Part shown: positions 8,049-17,483 of the stretch, piece by piece
How the letters are laid out: the number at the start of each line of letters is the position of its first letter
How positions within the stretch are numbered: the first letter of the stretch is position 1
Origin: Nonomuraea solani
Lineage (GTDB): Bacteria > Actinomycetota > Actinomycetes > Streptosporangiales > Streptosporangiaceae
Direction: 5' to 3'
DNA: 64,000 bases
Assembly (NCBI RefSeq): GCF_900108335.1
Contig: NZ_FNVT01000009.1
Location: 1-64,000, forward strand
Notes under the pieces: generated by a model
Database searches by the model: none
Told to the model about the DNA's origin: nothing
The model's input: the letters and a program-made list of their open reading frames with translations, nothing else
Made by a program: the position numbers and the translations under genes

Positions 8049-10583
8049 TCACGACGTGCCCGCCATGGGCAGCGTGAGGATCATGGTGAGTCCTCCTCCT
8101 GGGGTCTCTTCGGGTACGAGGGTGCCGCCCATCGCCTCGGTCAGGCCGCGGGACAGCGCCAGGCCGAGGCCGACGCCGGAGTGGTTGTCGCGGTCGCCGA
8201 GCCGCTGGAACGGCTGGAAGACCCGGTCGTGCGCCTCGGGCGGGATGCCGGGGCCGCGGTCCATGATCCGGATCTCCACGCGCTCGCCGTGCCGGCTGGC
8301 GGTGATCAGCACCGTGTGATCCGGCGGGCTGTAGCGGACGGCGTTGGCCATGACGTTCACCAGGACCCGCTCCAGCAGGGCCGGGTCGGCGAGGATCTCG
8401 GGGAGTTCGACGGAGATGTCGCCTTCGACGCGGTCGCGGAGCGGCCCGAGGTCGTCGATGGCGCGCGGGATGATCTCTTCCAGGGCGATCGGCACCGGGG
8501 TGGCGCCGAGGACGCCGGCCTGCAGGCGGCTCATGTCGAGCAGGTTCGCCACCAGGCGGTCAAGTTTGTCCAGGGACTCGGCGGCGGTGGCCAGCAGTTC
8601 GGCGCGGTCGTGCTCGCTCCAGGCGACGTCGGTGCCGGCCAGGCTCTCGACGGCGGCCTTGGCGGAGGCGAGCGGGGTGCGCAGGTCGTGGCTGACGGCG
8701 GCGAGCAGCGCGGTGCGCATGCGGTCGGCCGCGGCCAGCGGGCGGGCCAGCTCGGCCGCCTCCTGCAGGCGTTCCTGCCGCAGGGCGACGGCGGCCTCGG
8801 CGGCGAACGCCTCCAGCACGGTGCGGTCGGCGGCCTCCAGCAGGCCGCCCTTGGCGGCCAGGATCAGGTCGTCGTCGATGACCACGTCGGTGTCGGACCG
8901 GCCGGGGCAGGTGGCGGGGGCGCCGCCGGAGGTGGCCACGATCCGCCAGGCGCCGGGATCGGCCCGCACGTCCGGCGTGCGGGCCGCCTCGGGCCGTCGT
9001 TCCAGCAGGGTGACCGAGGTCAGGCCGAACGTCTCGCGCGTGCGGTCCAGCAGCGACGACACGGCGGCCTGGCCGCGCAGCACGTGCCCGGCCAGGGTGG
9101 ACAGCAGCTCGGCGTCGGCGCTCGCCCGGGCGGCCTCGCGGGTGCGGCGGGCGGCGATGTCCACGATGGTGCTCACCGCGGCCGCCACCAGCACGAACAC
9201 GCCCAGCGCGAAGAGGTTCTCCGGGTCGTTGATGGTGAACTCGCCGACCGGCGGTGTGAAGTACCAGTTGAGCAGGAGTGAGCCGCCGACCGCAGTGGTG
9301 ATGGCCGGCCACATGCCGCCGACCAGCGCCACGGCGACGGTCAGGCTGAGGAAGAACAGGATCTCGCTGGGCAGCGACACCACGCCCTGGAACGACCACA
9401 GCAGCGACGTCACCAGCGGCATCCCGGCCAGGGCCAGCGCCCAGCCGGTCAGCCGCCGCTTGCGGGTGAGCGCGGCCCGCGAGAGGGCCGGGCGGCGCCG
9501 CCCTTTCCTGGCCTCGGCGTGGGTGATCATGTGGACGTCGATGGAGCCGGACCGGGCGGTCGTCTCCACGCCGACGCCGCGCGAGAAGAGCTGCGCGAAC
9601 CGGCCGCGCCGGGAGGCGCCGAGGACGAGCTGGGTGGCGTTGACGCCGCGGGCGAAGTCGAGCAGCGCGCGCGGGATGTCGTCGCCGGAGACCTGGTGGT
9701 AGCTGCCGCCCATGTCCTCGACCAGGGTGCGCTGGCGGGCCAGGCTGGCCGGGTCGGCCCCGGCCAGCCCGTCGGCGCTGGTCACGTGGACGGCGAGCAG
9801 GTCGGCGCCCTTGGTGCGGGCCGCGATGCGGGCGGCCCGGCGCACCAGGGTGTCGCCCTCGGGGCCGCCGGTCAGCGCGACCACCACGCGTTCGCGGGCC
9901 TCCCAGGTGGTGGCGATGCCGTGGTCGGCGCGGTAGCGGTCGAGCTGGTCGTCGACCTTGCCCGCCACCCACAACAGCGCCAGCTCGCGCAGCGCGGTCA
10001 GGTTGCCGACGCGGAAGTAGTTCGACAGCGCCGCGTCCACCTTCGCGGGCGCGTAGACGTTGCCGTGCGCCATCCGGCGGCGCAGCGCCTCGGGCGCCAT
10101 GTCGACCAGCTCGACCTGGTCGGCGCGGCGGACCACCTCGTCGGGTACGGTCTCGCGCTGCGGCACGCCGGTGATCTCCTGGACGACGTCGTTGACCGAC
10201 TCCAGGTGCTGGATGTTGACCGTGGAGACGACGTCGATGCCGGCGTCGAGGATGGCGTCGATGTCCTGCCAGCGCTTGACGTTCTTCGAGCCGGGCACGT
10301 TGGTGTGGGCCAGCTCGTCGATCAGCGCCACCTTCGGCGCCCGCGCGATGACCGCGTCGGTGTCCAGTTCGGTGAAGGTGGCGCCCCGGTAGACGATGGT
10401 CTTGCGCGGGATCACCTCCAGGCCGTCCAGCAGGGCGGCGGTGCGGGGGCGGCCGTGGGTCTCGACGAACCCCACGACCACGTCCCGGCCGCGTTCGATC
10501 GCGCGGCGGCCCTCGCCGAGCATCGCGTACGTCTTGCCCACCCCGGGCGCCGCCCCGAGGTAGACCCGCAGCCGCCCTCGCAC
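8049..10583 (-). CDS. kdpD: KdpD sensor histidine kinase
   Basis: This 844-residue membrane sensor for K+ limitation or turgor phosphorylates KdpE. Domains in order are: the KdpD domain with Walker-type GAAPGVGKTYAML near residue 10; a universal-stress-protein domain (about 225-350), the region that binds c-di-AMP in firmicute homologues; a DUF4118 four-helix membrane segment (about 375-480); a GAF-like linker; HisKA with the phospho-acceptor His in AAVSHDLRTPLASAKAA; and HATPase with NVMANAVRYSP, DRGPGIPPE and GVGLGLALSRG. The start is GTG at 10581-10583, one nt after the kdpC stop, so it is the last gene of the kdp operon. No kdpE follows; the 150 bp after its stop contain no receiver-domain ORF. 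Confidence 0.95.
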   Translation of the reverse strand: MRGRLRVYLGAAPGVGKTYAMLGEGRRAIERGRDVVVGFVETHGRPRTAALLDGLEVIPRKTIVYRGATFTELDTDAVIARAPKVALIDELAHTNVPGSKNVKRWQDIDAILDAGIDVVSTVNIQHLESVNDVVQEITGVPQRETVPDEVVRRADQVELVDMAPEALRRRMAHGNVYAPAKVDAALSNYFRVGNLTALRELALLWVAGKVDDQLDRYRADHGIATTWEARERVVVALTGGPEGDTLVRRAARIAARTKGADLLAVHVTSADGLAGADPASLARQRTLVEDMGGSYHQVSGDDIPRALLDFARGVNATQLVLGASRRGRFAQLFSRGVGVETTARSGSIDVHMITHAEARKGRRRPALSRAALTRKRRLTGWALALAGMPLVTSLLWSFQGVVSLPSEILFFLSLTVAVALVGGMWPAITTAVGGSLLLNWYFTPPVGEFTINDPENLFALGVFVLVAAAVSTIVDIAARRTREAARASADAELLSTLAGHVLRGQAAVSSLLDRTRETFGLTSVTLLERRPEAARTPDVRADPGAWRIVATSGGAPATCPGRSDTDVVIDDDLILAAKGGLLEAADRTVLEAFAAEAAVALRQERLQEAAELARPLAAADRMRTALLAAVSHDLRTPLASAKAAVESLAGTDVAWSEHDRAELLATAAESLDKLDRLVANLLDMSRLQAGVLGATPVPIALEEIIPRAIDDLGPLRDRVEGDISVELPEILADPALLERVLVNVMANAVRYSPPDHTVLITASRHGERVEIRIMDRGPGIPPEAHDRVFQPFQRLGDRDNHSGVGLGLALSRGLTEAMGGTLVPEETPGGGLTMILTLPMAGTS

Positions 10584-10584
10584 G

Positions 10585-11385
10585 TCAGGCTCCGTCGAGG
10601 GCCAGGTTGAGTTCGAGCACGTTCACCGCGGGCTCGCCCATGAAGCCGAGCGCCCGGCCGGTGGTGTGCTCGCCGATCAGCGCCTTGACCCGGTCGAGGG
10701 TGAGGCCGCGCTCCTTCGCCACCCGTGGCGCCTGCAGCTCGGCGTAGGCGACGGAGATGTGCGGGTCGAGGCCGGAACCGCTCGCGGTGACCGCGTCGGC
10801 GGGGACCTTCGCGGTGGCGTCGCCGCGCACGGGGACGGTGCGGCCGGCCGCGTAGTCCTCGCCCGGCTTCGCGCACTCCACCTTCAGCCCCTGGTAGGTG
10901 GTCACGAAGGGGGCGGCGGGGCAGGCCTGGTTCACGCTGACGACGCGGTCGGGAAAGACCTTGAGCACCGCGCCCACCCCGTCGGGCGTGCAGTACGGGC
11001 GGGCGCCGCTGACGCCCTCCAGTTCCCCGACCGCCTTGGAGCGGGCGCACACCTGGGTGAGCAGCGACTTCCTGTCGGGTGTGTCGATGACGTCCTCGGG
11101 GCCGAGGTTGCTCGCGCCGGTCGAGGTGGGGTCGTAGCCGTCACCGGCGGCCGACGGCCTGGACTGGAAGTACTTCCTGACGGGGTTGCCGTCCCGGTCG
11201 GTGAAGGATTGGCCGATGAGCGCGCTGCCGCCCTTGACCATGGAGCCGTTGGCCTGGTGGTCGAAGAGCGCCTGGGCGACGCCGGTGGCGGCCAGGGGGT
11301 AGATCAGGCCGAGCAGCACGGTCAGTACGGCGACCGCGCGGATCGCGGCGAGGTGCTGGCGGAGCCAGCTGGGCAGACGGTCCAT
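10585..11385 (-). CDS. kdpC: KdpC, K+-transporting ATPase subunit C
   Basis: This accessory subunit of the KdpFABC pump has one membrane span and helps ATP binding by KdpB. It starts [16 protein letters not shown] at the ATG at 11383-11385, which overlaps the KdpB stop by 1 nt. A single hydrophobic span (VLTVLLGLIYPLAATGVAQA) precedes the KdpC signatures GGSALIGQSFTD and YFQSRPSAAGDGYDPTSTGASN. The C-terminus has ASGSGLDPHISVAYAELQ and VNVLELNLALD. At 266 residues it is longer than the usual 190-200. The extra 65 or so residues form an insertion after SNLGPE with three Cys and the segment GVGAVLKVFPDRVVSVNQ. Similar insertions are common in actinobacterial KdpC. Confidence 0.95.
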   Translation of the reverse strand: MDRLPSWLRQHLAAIRAVAVLTVLLGLIYPLAATGVAQALFDHQANGSMVKGGSALIGQSFTDRDGNPVRKYFQSRPSAAGDGYDPTSTGASNLGPEDVIDTPDRKSLLTQVCARSKAVGELEGVSGARPYCTPDGVGAVLKVFPDRVVSVNQACPAAPFVTTYQGLKVECAKPGEDYAAGRTVPVRGDATAKVPADAVTASGSGLDPHISVAYAELQAPRVAKERGLTLDRVKALIGEHTTGRALGFMGEPAVNVLELNLALDGA

Positions 11386-13451
11386 TACGACATCCCCGGA
11401 AGGAACTGGATCAGCAGGTCGATGAGCTTGATGCCGGCGAACGGGACGACGATCCCGCCCAGGCCGTAGACGTACAGGTTGCGGGAGAGCAGTTTGGAGG
11501 CGCTGGACGGGCGGTAACGGACCCCGCGCAGGGCCAGCGGGATCAGCGCGACGATGACCAGGGCGTTGAAGACGACCGCCGACAGGATCGCCGACTGCGG
11601 GCTGGCCAGGCGCATGATGTTGAGCGCGTCCAGGCCCGGGTAGACCGCCGCGAACATGGCCGGGATGATCGCGAAGTATTTCGCGATGTCGTTCGCGATC
11701 GAGAACGTGGTCAGGGCCCCGCGCGTGATCAGCAGTTGCTTGCCGATCTCGACGATCTCGATGAGCTTGGTCGGGTTGGAGTCGAGGTCGACCATGTTCC
11801 CGGCCTCTTTGGCGGCGCTCGTGCCGGTGTTCATGGCGACGCCGACGTCCGATTGGGCCAGGGCGGGCGCGTCGTTGGTGCCGTCGCCGGTCATCGCGAC
11901 CAGGCGGCCGCCCTCCTGCTCCTTCTTGATCAGCGCGAGCTTGTCCTCGGGGGTGGCCTCGGCCAGGAAGTCGTCCACCCCGGCCTCGTCGGCGATGGCC
12001 TTGGCGGTCAGCGGGTTGTCGCCGGTGATCATGACGGTACGGATGCCCATGCGGCGCATCTCGTCGAACCGTTCGCGCATGCCCTGCTTGACGACGTCCT
12101 TGAGGTGGATCACGCCCAGCACGCGGCCCTGTTCGGCCACCACCAGCGGGGTGCCGCCGGAGGCCGAGATGCCGTCCACGATGTGCCCGATCTGGTCGGT
12201 GGGGTGGCCGCCGTGGTCGCGTACCCATTTCATGACCGCGGTGGCGGCGCCCTTGCGGACCTGCCGGCCCGCGAAGTTCACGCCGGACATGCGGGTCTGC
12301 GCGGTGAACGGCACCCACTCGGCGCCGTGGATCTCGCGTTCGCGCAGGCCGTGGCGTTCCTTGGCGAACACCACGATCGAGCGGCCCTCGGGGGTCTCGT
12401 CGGCGAGGCTGGACAGCTGCGCCGCCTCGGCCAGCTCCCGCTCATCGATCCCGTCCACCGGGACGAACTCGGCCGCCTGCCGGTTGCCCAGCGTGATCGT
12501 GCCGGTCTTGTCCAGCAGCAGCGTGGACACGTCGCCCGCGGCCTCGACGGCCCGCCCGGACATGGCCAGGACGTTGCGCTGGACCAGGCGGTCCATGCCG
12601 GCGATGCCGATGGCCGACAGCAGCGCGCCGATCGTGGTCGGGATCAGGCAGACCAGCAGGGACACCAGCACGACGCCGGTCACGCCGTCGGCGCTGAGCG
12701 CGAGCGAGTCCGGTACGCCGGGGTTGATGGACTTCGAGTAGATCGCGAGGGGCTGCATGGTGGCGGTGGCGACCAGGAAGATGATCGTCAGGGCGGCCAG
12801 CAGGATGTTGAGGGCGATCTCGTTGGGGGTCTTCTGCCGGTTCGCGCCCTCGACCAGGGCGATCATGCGGTCGATGAAGCTCTCGCCGGGCTTCTGCGTG
12901 ATCCGGACGATGATCTTGTCGGAGAGCACCTTGGTGCCGCCGGTCACGGCCGACCGGTCGCCGCCGGACTCGCGGATCACCGGGGCGGACTCGCCGGTGA
13001 TGGCCGACTCGTCCACCGAGGCGATGCCCTCGATCACGTCGCCGTCGCCCGGGATGGTCTCACCGGCCTCGACCACGACGAGGTCGCCCTGCCGCAGCTC
13101 GACGGCGGGCACCGCCTCCTCGGCGGAGCCGACCAGACGGCGGGCCATGGTGTCGGTCTTGGCCTTGCGCAAGGTGGCGGCCTGGGCCTTGCCGCGTCCT
13201 TCGGCGACGGCCTCGGCCAGGTTGGCGAAGATCGTGGTCAGCCACAGCCACACGACGATGGCCCAGGCGAAGAACGACGGGTCGAGGACCGCCAGCACGG
13301 TGGTGAACACCGCGCCGATCTCCACGATGAACATCACCGGGTTGCGCCACAGCGTGGCCGGGTTGAGCTTCTTCAACGCGTCCGGCAGCGAGCGGACCAT
13401 CTGCCGCGGGTCGAACAGGGCGCCCCGCTTCTCCAGCGTGGGGGTCGACAT
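11385..13451 (-). CDS. kdpB: KdpB, K+-transporting P-type ATPase subunit B
   Basis: This is the catalytic ATPase of the high-affinity K+ uptake pump KdpFABC. At 688 residues it has the usual length. Seen in the sequence: the actuator motif AITGES, the phosphorylation motif [11 protein letters not shown] with the acceptor Asp, the nucleotide-binding domain with [10 protein letters not shown], and the hinge motif [20 protein letters not shown]. Membrane helices occur near both ends. The start ATG is one nt downstream of the KdpA stop, and the stop overlaps the KdpC start, so translation is tightly coupled. Regulation is expected through KdpD and a KdpE encoded elsewhere. Confidence 0.97.
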   Translation of the reverse strand: MSTPTLEKRGALFDPRQMVRSLPDALKKLNPATLWRNPVMFIVEIGAVFTTVLAVLDPSFFAWAIVVWLWLTTIFANLAEAVAEGRGKAQAATLRKAKTDTMARRLVGSAEEAVPAVELRQGDLVVVEAGETIPGDGDVIEGIASVDESAITGESAPVIRESGGDRSAVTGGTKVLSDKIIVRITQKPGESFIDRMIALVEGANRQKTPNEIALNILLAALTIIFLVATATMQPLAIYSKSINPGVPDSLALSADGVTGVVLVSLLVCLIPTTIGALLSAIGIAGMDRLVQRNVLAMSGRAVEAAGDVSTLLLDKTGTITLGNRQAAEFVPVDGIDERELAEAAQLSSLADETPEGRSIVVFAKERHGLREREIHGAEWVPFTAQTRMSGVNFAGRQVRKGAATAVMKWVRDHGGHPTDQIGHIVDGISASGGTPLVVAEQGRVLGVIHLKDVVKQGMRERFDEMRRMGIRTVMITGDNPLTAKAIADEAGVDDFLAEATPEDKLALIKKEQEGGRLVAMTGDGTNDAPALAQSDVGVAMNTGTSAAKEAGNMVDLDSNPTKLIEIVEIGKQLLITRGALTTFSIANDIAKYFAIIPAMFAAVYPGLDALNIMRLASPQSAILSAVVFNALVIVALIPLALRGVRYRPSSASKLLSRNLYVYGLGGIVVPFAGIKLIDLLIQFLPGMS

Positions 13452-13452
13452 G

Positions 13453-15105
13453 TCAGGACAGTCCTTCTGCGATGGGGCCGAGCGCGAGCGCCGGGAGGAA
13501 GGTGAGGGCGACCAGGATGATCGTGACGCCGACGACCAGGCCGACGAACTGCGGCCGGTGGGTCGGCAGCGTGCCCGCGCCCTCGGGTACGGGCGACTGC
13601 CGGGCCAGCGAGCCGGCCAGGGCCAGCACCAGGATGATCGGCAGGAACCGGCCGAAGACCATGCACAGGCCGAGCGCGACGTCGTACCAGGGGGTGTTGA
13701 CCGTCAGGCCGGCGAAGGCGGAGCCGTTGTTGTTGGAGGCGCTGGTGAAGGCGTAGAGAACCTCGGACAGGCCGTGCGGGCCGGCGTTGAGCATGCTCGC
13801 CCGCTGCTCGGCCGAGCCCATCGCGAACGCCGTGCCGATCAGCACCAGCGTCGGGGTGACCAGGAAGTACAGCGAGGCCAGCTTGATCTCGCGGGCGCCG
13901 ATCCGCTTGCCGAGATATTCGGGGGTACGGCCGACCATCAGGCCCGCCACGAACACCGTGATCACGGCCAGGATCAGCATGCCGTAGAGCCCGGCGCCGA
14001 CCCCGCCCGGCGCGACCTCGCCGAGCATCATGTCGAACAGCGTCATCATGCCGCCGAACGGCGTGTAGGAGTCGTGGAAGGAGTTCACCGCGCCCGTCGA
14101 AGTGAGCGTCGTGGCCGCGCCGAACGTGGCGGAGTTCGCGACGCCGAAGCGCACCTCCTTGCCCTCCATGGCCGCGCCGACCGCCTGCGGCACGGTTCCG
14201 CCGGCCGCCAGTTCGAACACGTTGGTGAGCAGCACGCTCGCCAGGGCGAGGACGCCCATCACGGCGAGGATGGCGTACCCCTGCCGGACCTGGCCGACCA
14301 TCCGGCCGAACGTACGCGGCAGGGCGAACGGGATCACCAGGATCAGCAGGATCTCGAACCAGTTCGTCCAGCTCGTGGCGTTCTCGAAGGGGTGGGCGGA
14401 GTTGGCGTTGTAGAAGCCGCCGCCGTTGGTGCCCAGCTCCTTGATGGCCTCCTGGGAGGCGACCGGGCCGCCGGTGATCGCCTGGGTGCCGCCGGTCAGC
14501 GTGGTCACCTCGTGCGGGCCGACGAAGTTCTGGATCAGCCCTCCGGCCACCAGGATCAGCGCGCCGACGAACGCGATCGGCAGCAGGATGCGGATCGTGC
14601 CACGGACCAGGTCCACCCAGAAGTTGCCGATCGTCTCGGACCTGCGGCGGGCGAAGCCGCGTACCAGGGCGATCGCCACGGCCATGCCGACCGCGGCCGA
14701 CACGAAGTTCTGCACCGCGAGCGCCGCCATCTGGGTCAGATGGCCCATCGTGGACTCGCCCGAGTACGCCTGCCAGTTGGTGTTGGTGACGAAGCTGATC
14801 GCGGTGTTCCAGGCGATGTGGTCGGTGACCGGCGCCATGCCCACGCTCAGCGGCAGCTTGTCCTGCAGGCGCTGGATGCCGTACACGACCAGGACCGAGA
14901 CCAGCGAGAACGCCAGCAGAGCGCGCGCGTAGACGCCCCAGCTCTGCTCGGCGTCGGCGCGCACCCCGAGCAACCGGTAGATGCCGCGCTCGGCCACGTT
15001 GTGCTTCGCCGAGGTGTAGACCCGGTACATGTAGTCGCCGAACGGCTTGTGCACCAGGGCCAGGACGGCGATCAGGGATCCGATGAAGATCAGGCCCGCG
15101 GTCAT
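13453..15105 (-). CDS. kdpA: KdpA, K+-binding and translocating subunit
   Basis: This 550-residue polytopic membrane protein forms the K+-selective pore of KdpFABC. Selectivity-filter-like loops are visible, such as [18 protein letters not shown] and [13 protein letters not shown], together with [17 protein letters not shown] near the C-terminus. It begins [20 protein letters not shown]. The ATG at 15103-15105 shares a base with the kdpF stop, and the stop is followed one nt later by kdpB. Confidence 0.97.
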   Translation of the reverse strand: MTAGLIFIGSLIAVLALVHKPFGDYMYRVYTSAKHNVAERGIYRLLGVRADAEQSWGVYARALLAFSLVSVLVVYGIQRLQDKLPLSVGMAPVTDHIAWNTAISFVTNTNWQAYSGESTMGHLTQMAALAVQNFVSAAVGMAVAIALVRGFARRRSETIGNFWVDLVRGTIRILLPIAFVGALILVAGGLIQNFVGPHEVTTLTGGTQAITGGPVASQEAIKELGTNGGGFYNANSAHPFENATSWTNWFEILLILVIPFALPRTFGRMVGQVRQGYAILAVMGVLALASVLLTNVFELAAGGTVPQAVGAAMEGKEVRFGVANSATFGAATTLTSTGAVNSFHDSYTPFGGMMTLFDMMLGEVAPGGVGAGLYGMLILAVITVFVAGLMVGRTPEYLGKRIGAREIKLASLYFLVTPTLVLIGTAFAMGSAEQRASMLNAGPHGLSEVLYAFTSASNNNGSAFAGLTVNTPWYDVALGLCMVFGRFLPIILVLALAGSLARQSPVPEGAGTLPTHRPQFVGLVVGVTIILVALTFLPALALGPIAEGLS

Positions 15106-15194
15106 CAGAAACGCTCCGGGAACAGCAGCGCCGCCACGATGAAGATCACCAGTGCCACGACCACGACGAGGCCGGTGGCATTGATCGCGCTCAC
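15105..15194 (-). CDS. kdpF: KdpF, 29-aa membrane peptide of the Kdp pump
   Basis: A single-span peptide that stabilises the KdpFABC complex. It starts with GTG at 15192-15194 and reads [20 protein letters not shown] then AALLFPERF, the typical one-helix KdpF ending in an F-P-E-R-F-like tail. Its GTG overlaps the stop of the 27-aa ORF upstream by 4 nt (GTGA), and its own stop overlaps the KdpA start. Confidence 0.9.
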   Translation of the reverse strand: MSAINATGLVVVVALVIFIVAALLFPERF

Positions 15195-15274
15195 AGGCGC
15201 TCCACCGCCTTCACGACGTACCCGAAGATCACGAAGATCGCGATCGTCAGGGCGACGAAGATGACGTCTGCCAT
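15191..15274 (-). CDS. 27-aa single-span membrane peptide, first ORF of the kdp operon
   Basis: A very small ORF (ATG at 15272-15274) preceded by GAGGAGCAGG, the best ribosome binding site of the operon. The product is [20 protein letters not shown] followed by VKAVERL: one hydrophobic helix and a short basic cytosolic tail. Its TGA overlaps the kdpF GTG, so kdpF translation probably depends on it. It is not KdpF itself, which follows, but has similar size and topology. It could be a second small subunit, a regulator of the pump, or only a translational leader. Confidence 0.65.
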   Translation of the reverse strand: MADVIFVALTIAIFVIFGYVVKAVERL

Positions 15275-15303
15275 CCCTGCTCCTCAATTCCGGAACTTGT
15301 GCC

Positions 15304-15324
15304 TACCGCCCGGGATGAGCGGTA
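15304..15324. promoter_or_regulatory. Inverted repeat upstream of the kdp operon
   Basis: TACCGC and GCGGTA arms are separated by 9 nt, about 30 bp upstream of the first kdp ORF. It could be a regulator site or a leader hairpin. The rest of the 276-bp gap (15275-15550) shows no further gene and no recognisable ydaO-type leader. Confidence 0.3.
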
Positions 15325-15550
15325 TATGACCAAGGAAAACTCCGAGATTGACCCGTTTAGCCCTTCTTGACGGCTTCCATATGAGCGGGGCCTGATTCTT
15401 GACGCGATCTGTACGCGACACATCGGCCGGGCGGCGAGGGCCGATAATGGCGTGTGCCGTTCACCGTGATCCATGTCGCTTGCTACGTGCTCATGTGGCA
15501 CGGGTGGAGCGCGAGAAGGTCGGCGCGCACCCCGCCGACGTCACGGGTGA

Positions 15551-16654
15551 TCAAAATTCCTGGGCTGGGGCGACGGACGTGGTCGTCCCGTTCAGAGTGA
15601 GCTTGAGCATGGGCGCGATGGTGCCGCCGAAATGGGCTCGGGCCTCCGTGGCTTCCGCGTGCCGGAGATCTCCGCCCTGCCGTGATCGGTAGTTCGCGAA
15701 GCCGGCCACGTGCAGGTCGGGCAGCACCAGCCACGCGTAGGCCTGGTCGGGTTCGGCGGCAGGGTTCTGGATCACGAGCCCGGAGCCGTTGAGCGGCTCG
15801 TACGGTCCGGTCAGGCCGGGCGCGGCGAAGCCGTAGAGGCCGGTGGGCGCGCGATCGGCCGGGTGGAACGAGTGCCGCTGGGTGCTGAAGAAGAGGTAGT
15901 ACCACGACCGGTGGACGACGACGTGCGGCCGTTCCAGCTCCCGGTTGACGCCCTCGGCCACGATGAGCGGCGGGAGCAGCGACCAGGCGCCGGCCCGTCG
16001 CCCGGCCACCGCGATGGCGCCGGTGAAGCGGTCGCCCCAGGCGGTGGACGCGGCGATGAGCAGGTGGTCGCGCCCGTCGGCGGGGTCGCGGAACCAGCCG
16101 GGATCGCGGAAGGCCCTGATGTTCCCCGGTGACCCGTCGACCTCCTCGGCCGGCAGGTACGTCCGGCCGTCGGAGCGGAGGATCTCCCGATGCGGAGCGT
16201 CATCGAGACGCGCCTCGATGACGCTCTGCCGGAACGTGGGCCGTGCTTCGCCTCGCCGGCCGGCGGCCGTGTAGTACACCGACACCGTGCCGCCGGGCCG
16301 GCGGATCGCCGATCCCGACCACTCGCGGCTGCCGGGCGAGGCCCCGTCGGCGAAGGCGTTCCCGAGGTCTTTCCACCTGTCGCCGTTCCTGGCGAGCAGC
16401 CGGATCCTGGCCTGGTCGTGGCGCCCTTCCGGGTGGCCGAGGGCGGGCGCCGACAGCGCCATCCACATCTCGTGGCCGTCGATCAGGGAGGTCGAGCCGT
16501 CCTCCTCCTGGACGGGCCACAGGTCCCAGAGATCGTGGTCCGGCAGGATCCGGGGCAGGGCCGTGGGGTCGAAGACGGGCGCGGTGGTCGCGGGGGTCTC
16601 GATGAGCCGGTCGAGGTGCCGGCTGGTCCAGAGGGCCGGTCGGCCACTGTTCAC
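15551..16654 (-). CDS. Intracellular GH68 family beta-fructosidase (invertase or levansucrase type)
   Basis: This 367-residue five-bladed beta-propeller enzyme of GH68 cleaves sucrose or fructo-oligosaccharides. All three catalytic elements are visible: the nucleophile Asp in LWDLWPVQ (D44), the transition-state stabiliser in FRDP (D184), and the acid/base Glu in ELERPH (E241). SREWSGSAIRRPGG matches the family's WSGSA motif. No signal peptide is present, so unlike secreted levansucrases it should act in the cytosol on imported sugar. The start is GTG at 16652-16654, 4 nt after the stop of the second permease, so it is the last gene of a sugar-uptake operon. GH68 versus the related GH32 is decided by the ERPH motif and the overall spacing. 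Hydrolase versus transferase cannot be told from sequence. Confidence 0.85.
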   Translation of the reverse strand: MNSGRPALWTSRHLDRLIETPATTAPVFDPTALPRILPDHDLWDLWPVQEEDGSTSLIDGHEMWMALSAPALGHPEGRHDQARIRLLARNGDRWKDLGNAFADGASPGSREWSGSAIRRPGGTVSVYYTAAGRRGEARPTFRQSVIEARLDDAPHREILRSDGRTYLPAEEVDGSPGNIRAFRDPGWFRDPADGRDHLLIAASTAWGDRFTGAIAVAGRRAGAWSLLPPLIVAEGVNRELERPHVVVHRSWYYLFFSTQRHSFHPADRAPTGLYGFAAPGLTGPYEPLNGSGLVIQNPAAEPDQAYAWLVLPDLHVAGFANYRSRQGGDLRHAEATEARAHFGGTIAPMLKLTLNGTTTSVAPAQEF

Positions 16655-16658
16655 GCCG

Positions 16659-17483
16659 TCAGCCTTTCAGGGAGCCCTGGAGCAGGGCCTTGACGAAGTG
16701 ACGCTGGAAGATGAGGAAGATCGCCAGCGTGGGTGTCAGGATCAGCAGCGATCCGGCGCACAGCAGCGGGATGTCGGTCCCCCACTGGCCCTGGAAGGCG
16801 CCCAGCGCGCCGGACATCGTGCGTTCGGCCGGGTCGTCGACGAGGACGATCGCCAGCAGGAACTGGTTCCAGGTCCACAGGAACAGCAGGATGCCCAGGG
16901 ACGAGATCGCCGGCATGGCCAGAGGGACGTGGATGCGGCGGAACAACTGCCACACGTTGGCGCCGTCCATCCGTGCGCTTTCGGACAGTTCTCCCGGCAT
17001 GTTGATGAAGTGCGCGCGCATCCAGAAGACGGAGAACGGCATGAACAGGCCGATGAGCGGCAGGATGATCGCCCAGCGCGTGTTCAGCAGCCCCATGTCG
17101 CGGACCTGGTAGTACAGCGGCGTGATGATGCCCTCGAAGGGCAGGGTCAGGCCGAGGACGAACAGCAGGAAGACCGCGCGGCCGCCGATCACGCGCAGGT
17201 GGCCGATGGCGAAGCCGGCCATCGTACCGAGCAGGATCGAGATCGGGACCACGCCCAGCACGATGAGGAAACTCGACTTCAGCAGCTCGCCCATCTTCGC
17301 CGCCTCGAAGGCCCGCGGGAAGTTGCCCCACTGCGGGTCGCCGGGCCAGGCGAGTCCGGCCGGGTAGGTCCCGGAGGGGTGCAGGGCGGTGACGAACAGG
17401 CTGAGGAACGGCAGGAGCGTGACCGCCATCATGACGACGAGCAGCAGCCTGCCGGTCCATGCCTCTCGCCCGGCGAGGATCAT
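16659..17483 (-). CDS. Carbohydrate ABC transporter permease (CUT1, MalG-like)
   Basis: A 274-residue inner-membrane permease with six predicted helices. The EAA loop reads ESARMDGANVWQLFRRIHVPLAMP. The ATG at 17481-17483 overlaps the stop of the first permease by 4 nt. It forms an importer with the preceding permease and the lipoprotein, and feeds the GH68 enzyme encoded next. As usual in CUT1 operons of actinomycetes, no ATPase is encoded here; a shared MsiK-type ATPase is probably used. Confidence 0.9.
   Translation of the reverse strand: MILAGREAWTGRLLLVVMMAVTLLPFLSLFVTALHPSGTYPAGLAWPGDPQWGNFPRAFEAAKMGELLKSSFLIVLGVVPISILLGTMAGFAIGHLRVIGGRAVFLLFVLGLTLPFEGIITPLYYQVRDMGLLNTRWAIILPLIGLFMPFSVFWMRAHFINMPGELSESARMDGANVWQLFRRIHVPLAMPAISSLGILLFLWTWNQFLLAIVLVDDPAERTMSGALGAFQGQWGTDIPLLCAGSLLILTPTLAIFLIFQRHFVKALLQGSLKG

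Noticed and set aside
7813-8052. Short minus-strand ORF considered as kdpE
   Set aside because: It begins MTRVLIGVEL but has no receiver-domain Asp motifs and mostly lies antisense to the hydrolase gene.
10585-12318. 577-codon minus ORF as one fusion protein
   Set aside because: Only its last 266 codons are KdpC; the rest is an out-of-frame shadow of kdpB with shadow-type composition.
15275-15480. Possible ydaO/c-di-AMP riboswitch upstream of kdp
   Set aside because: I could not find the conserved GGGGA-type blocks or the paired stems of that class; only one weak inverted repeat is present.
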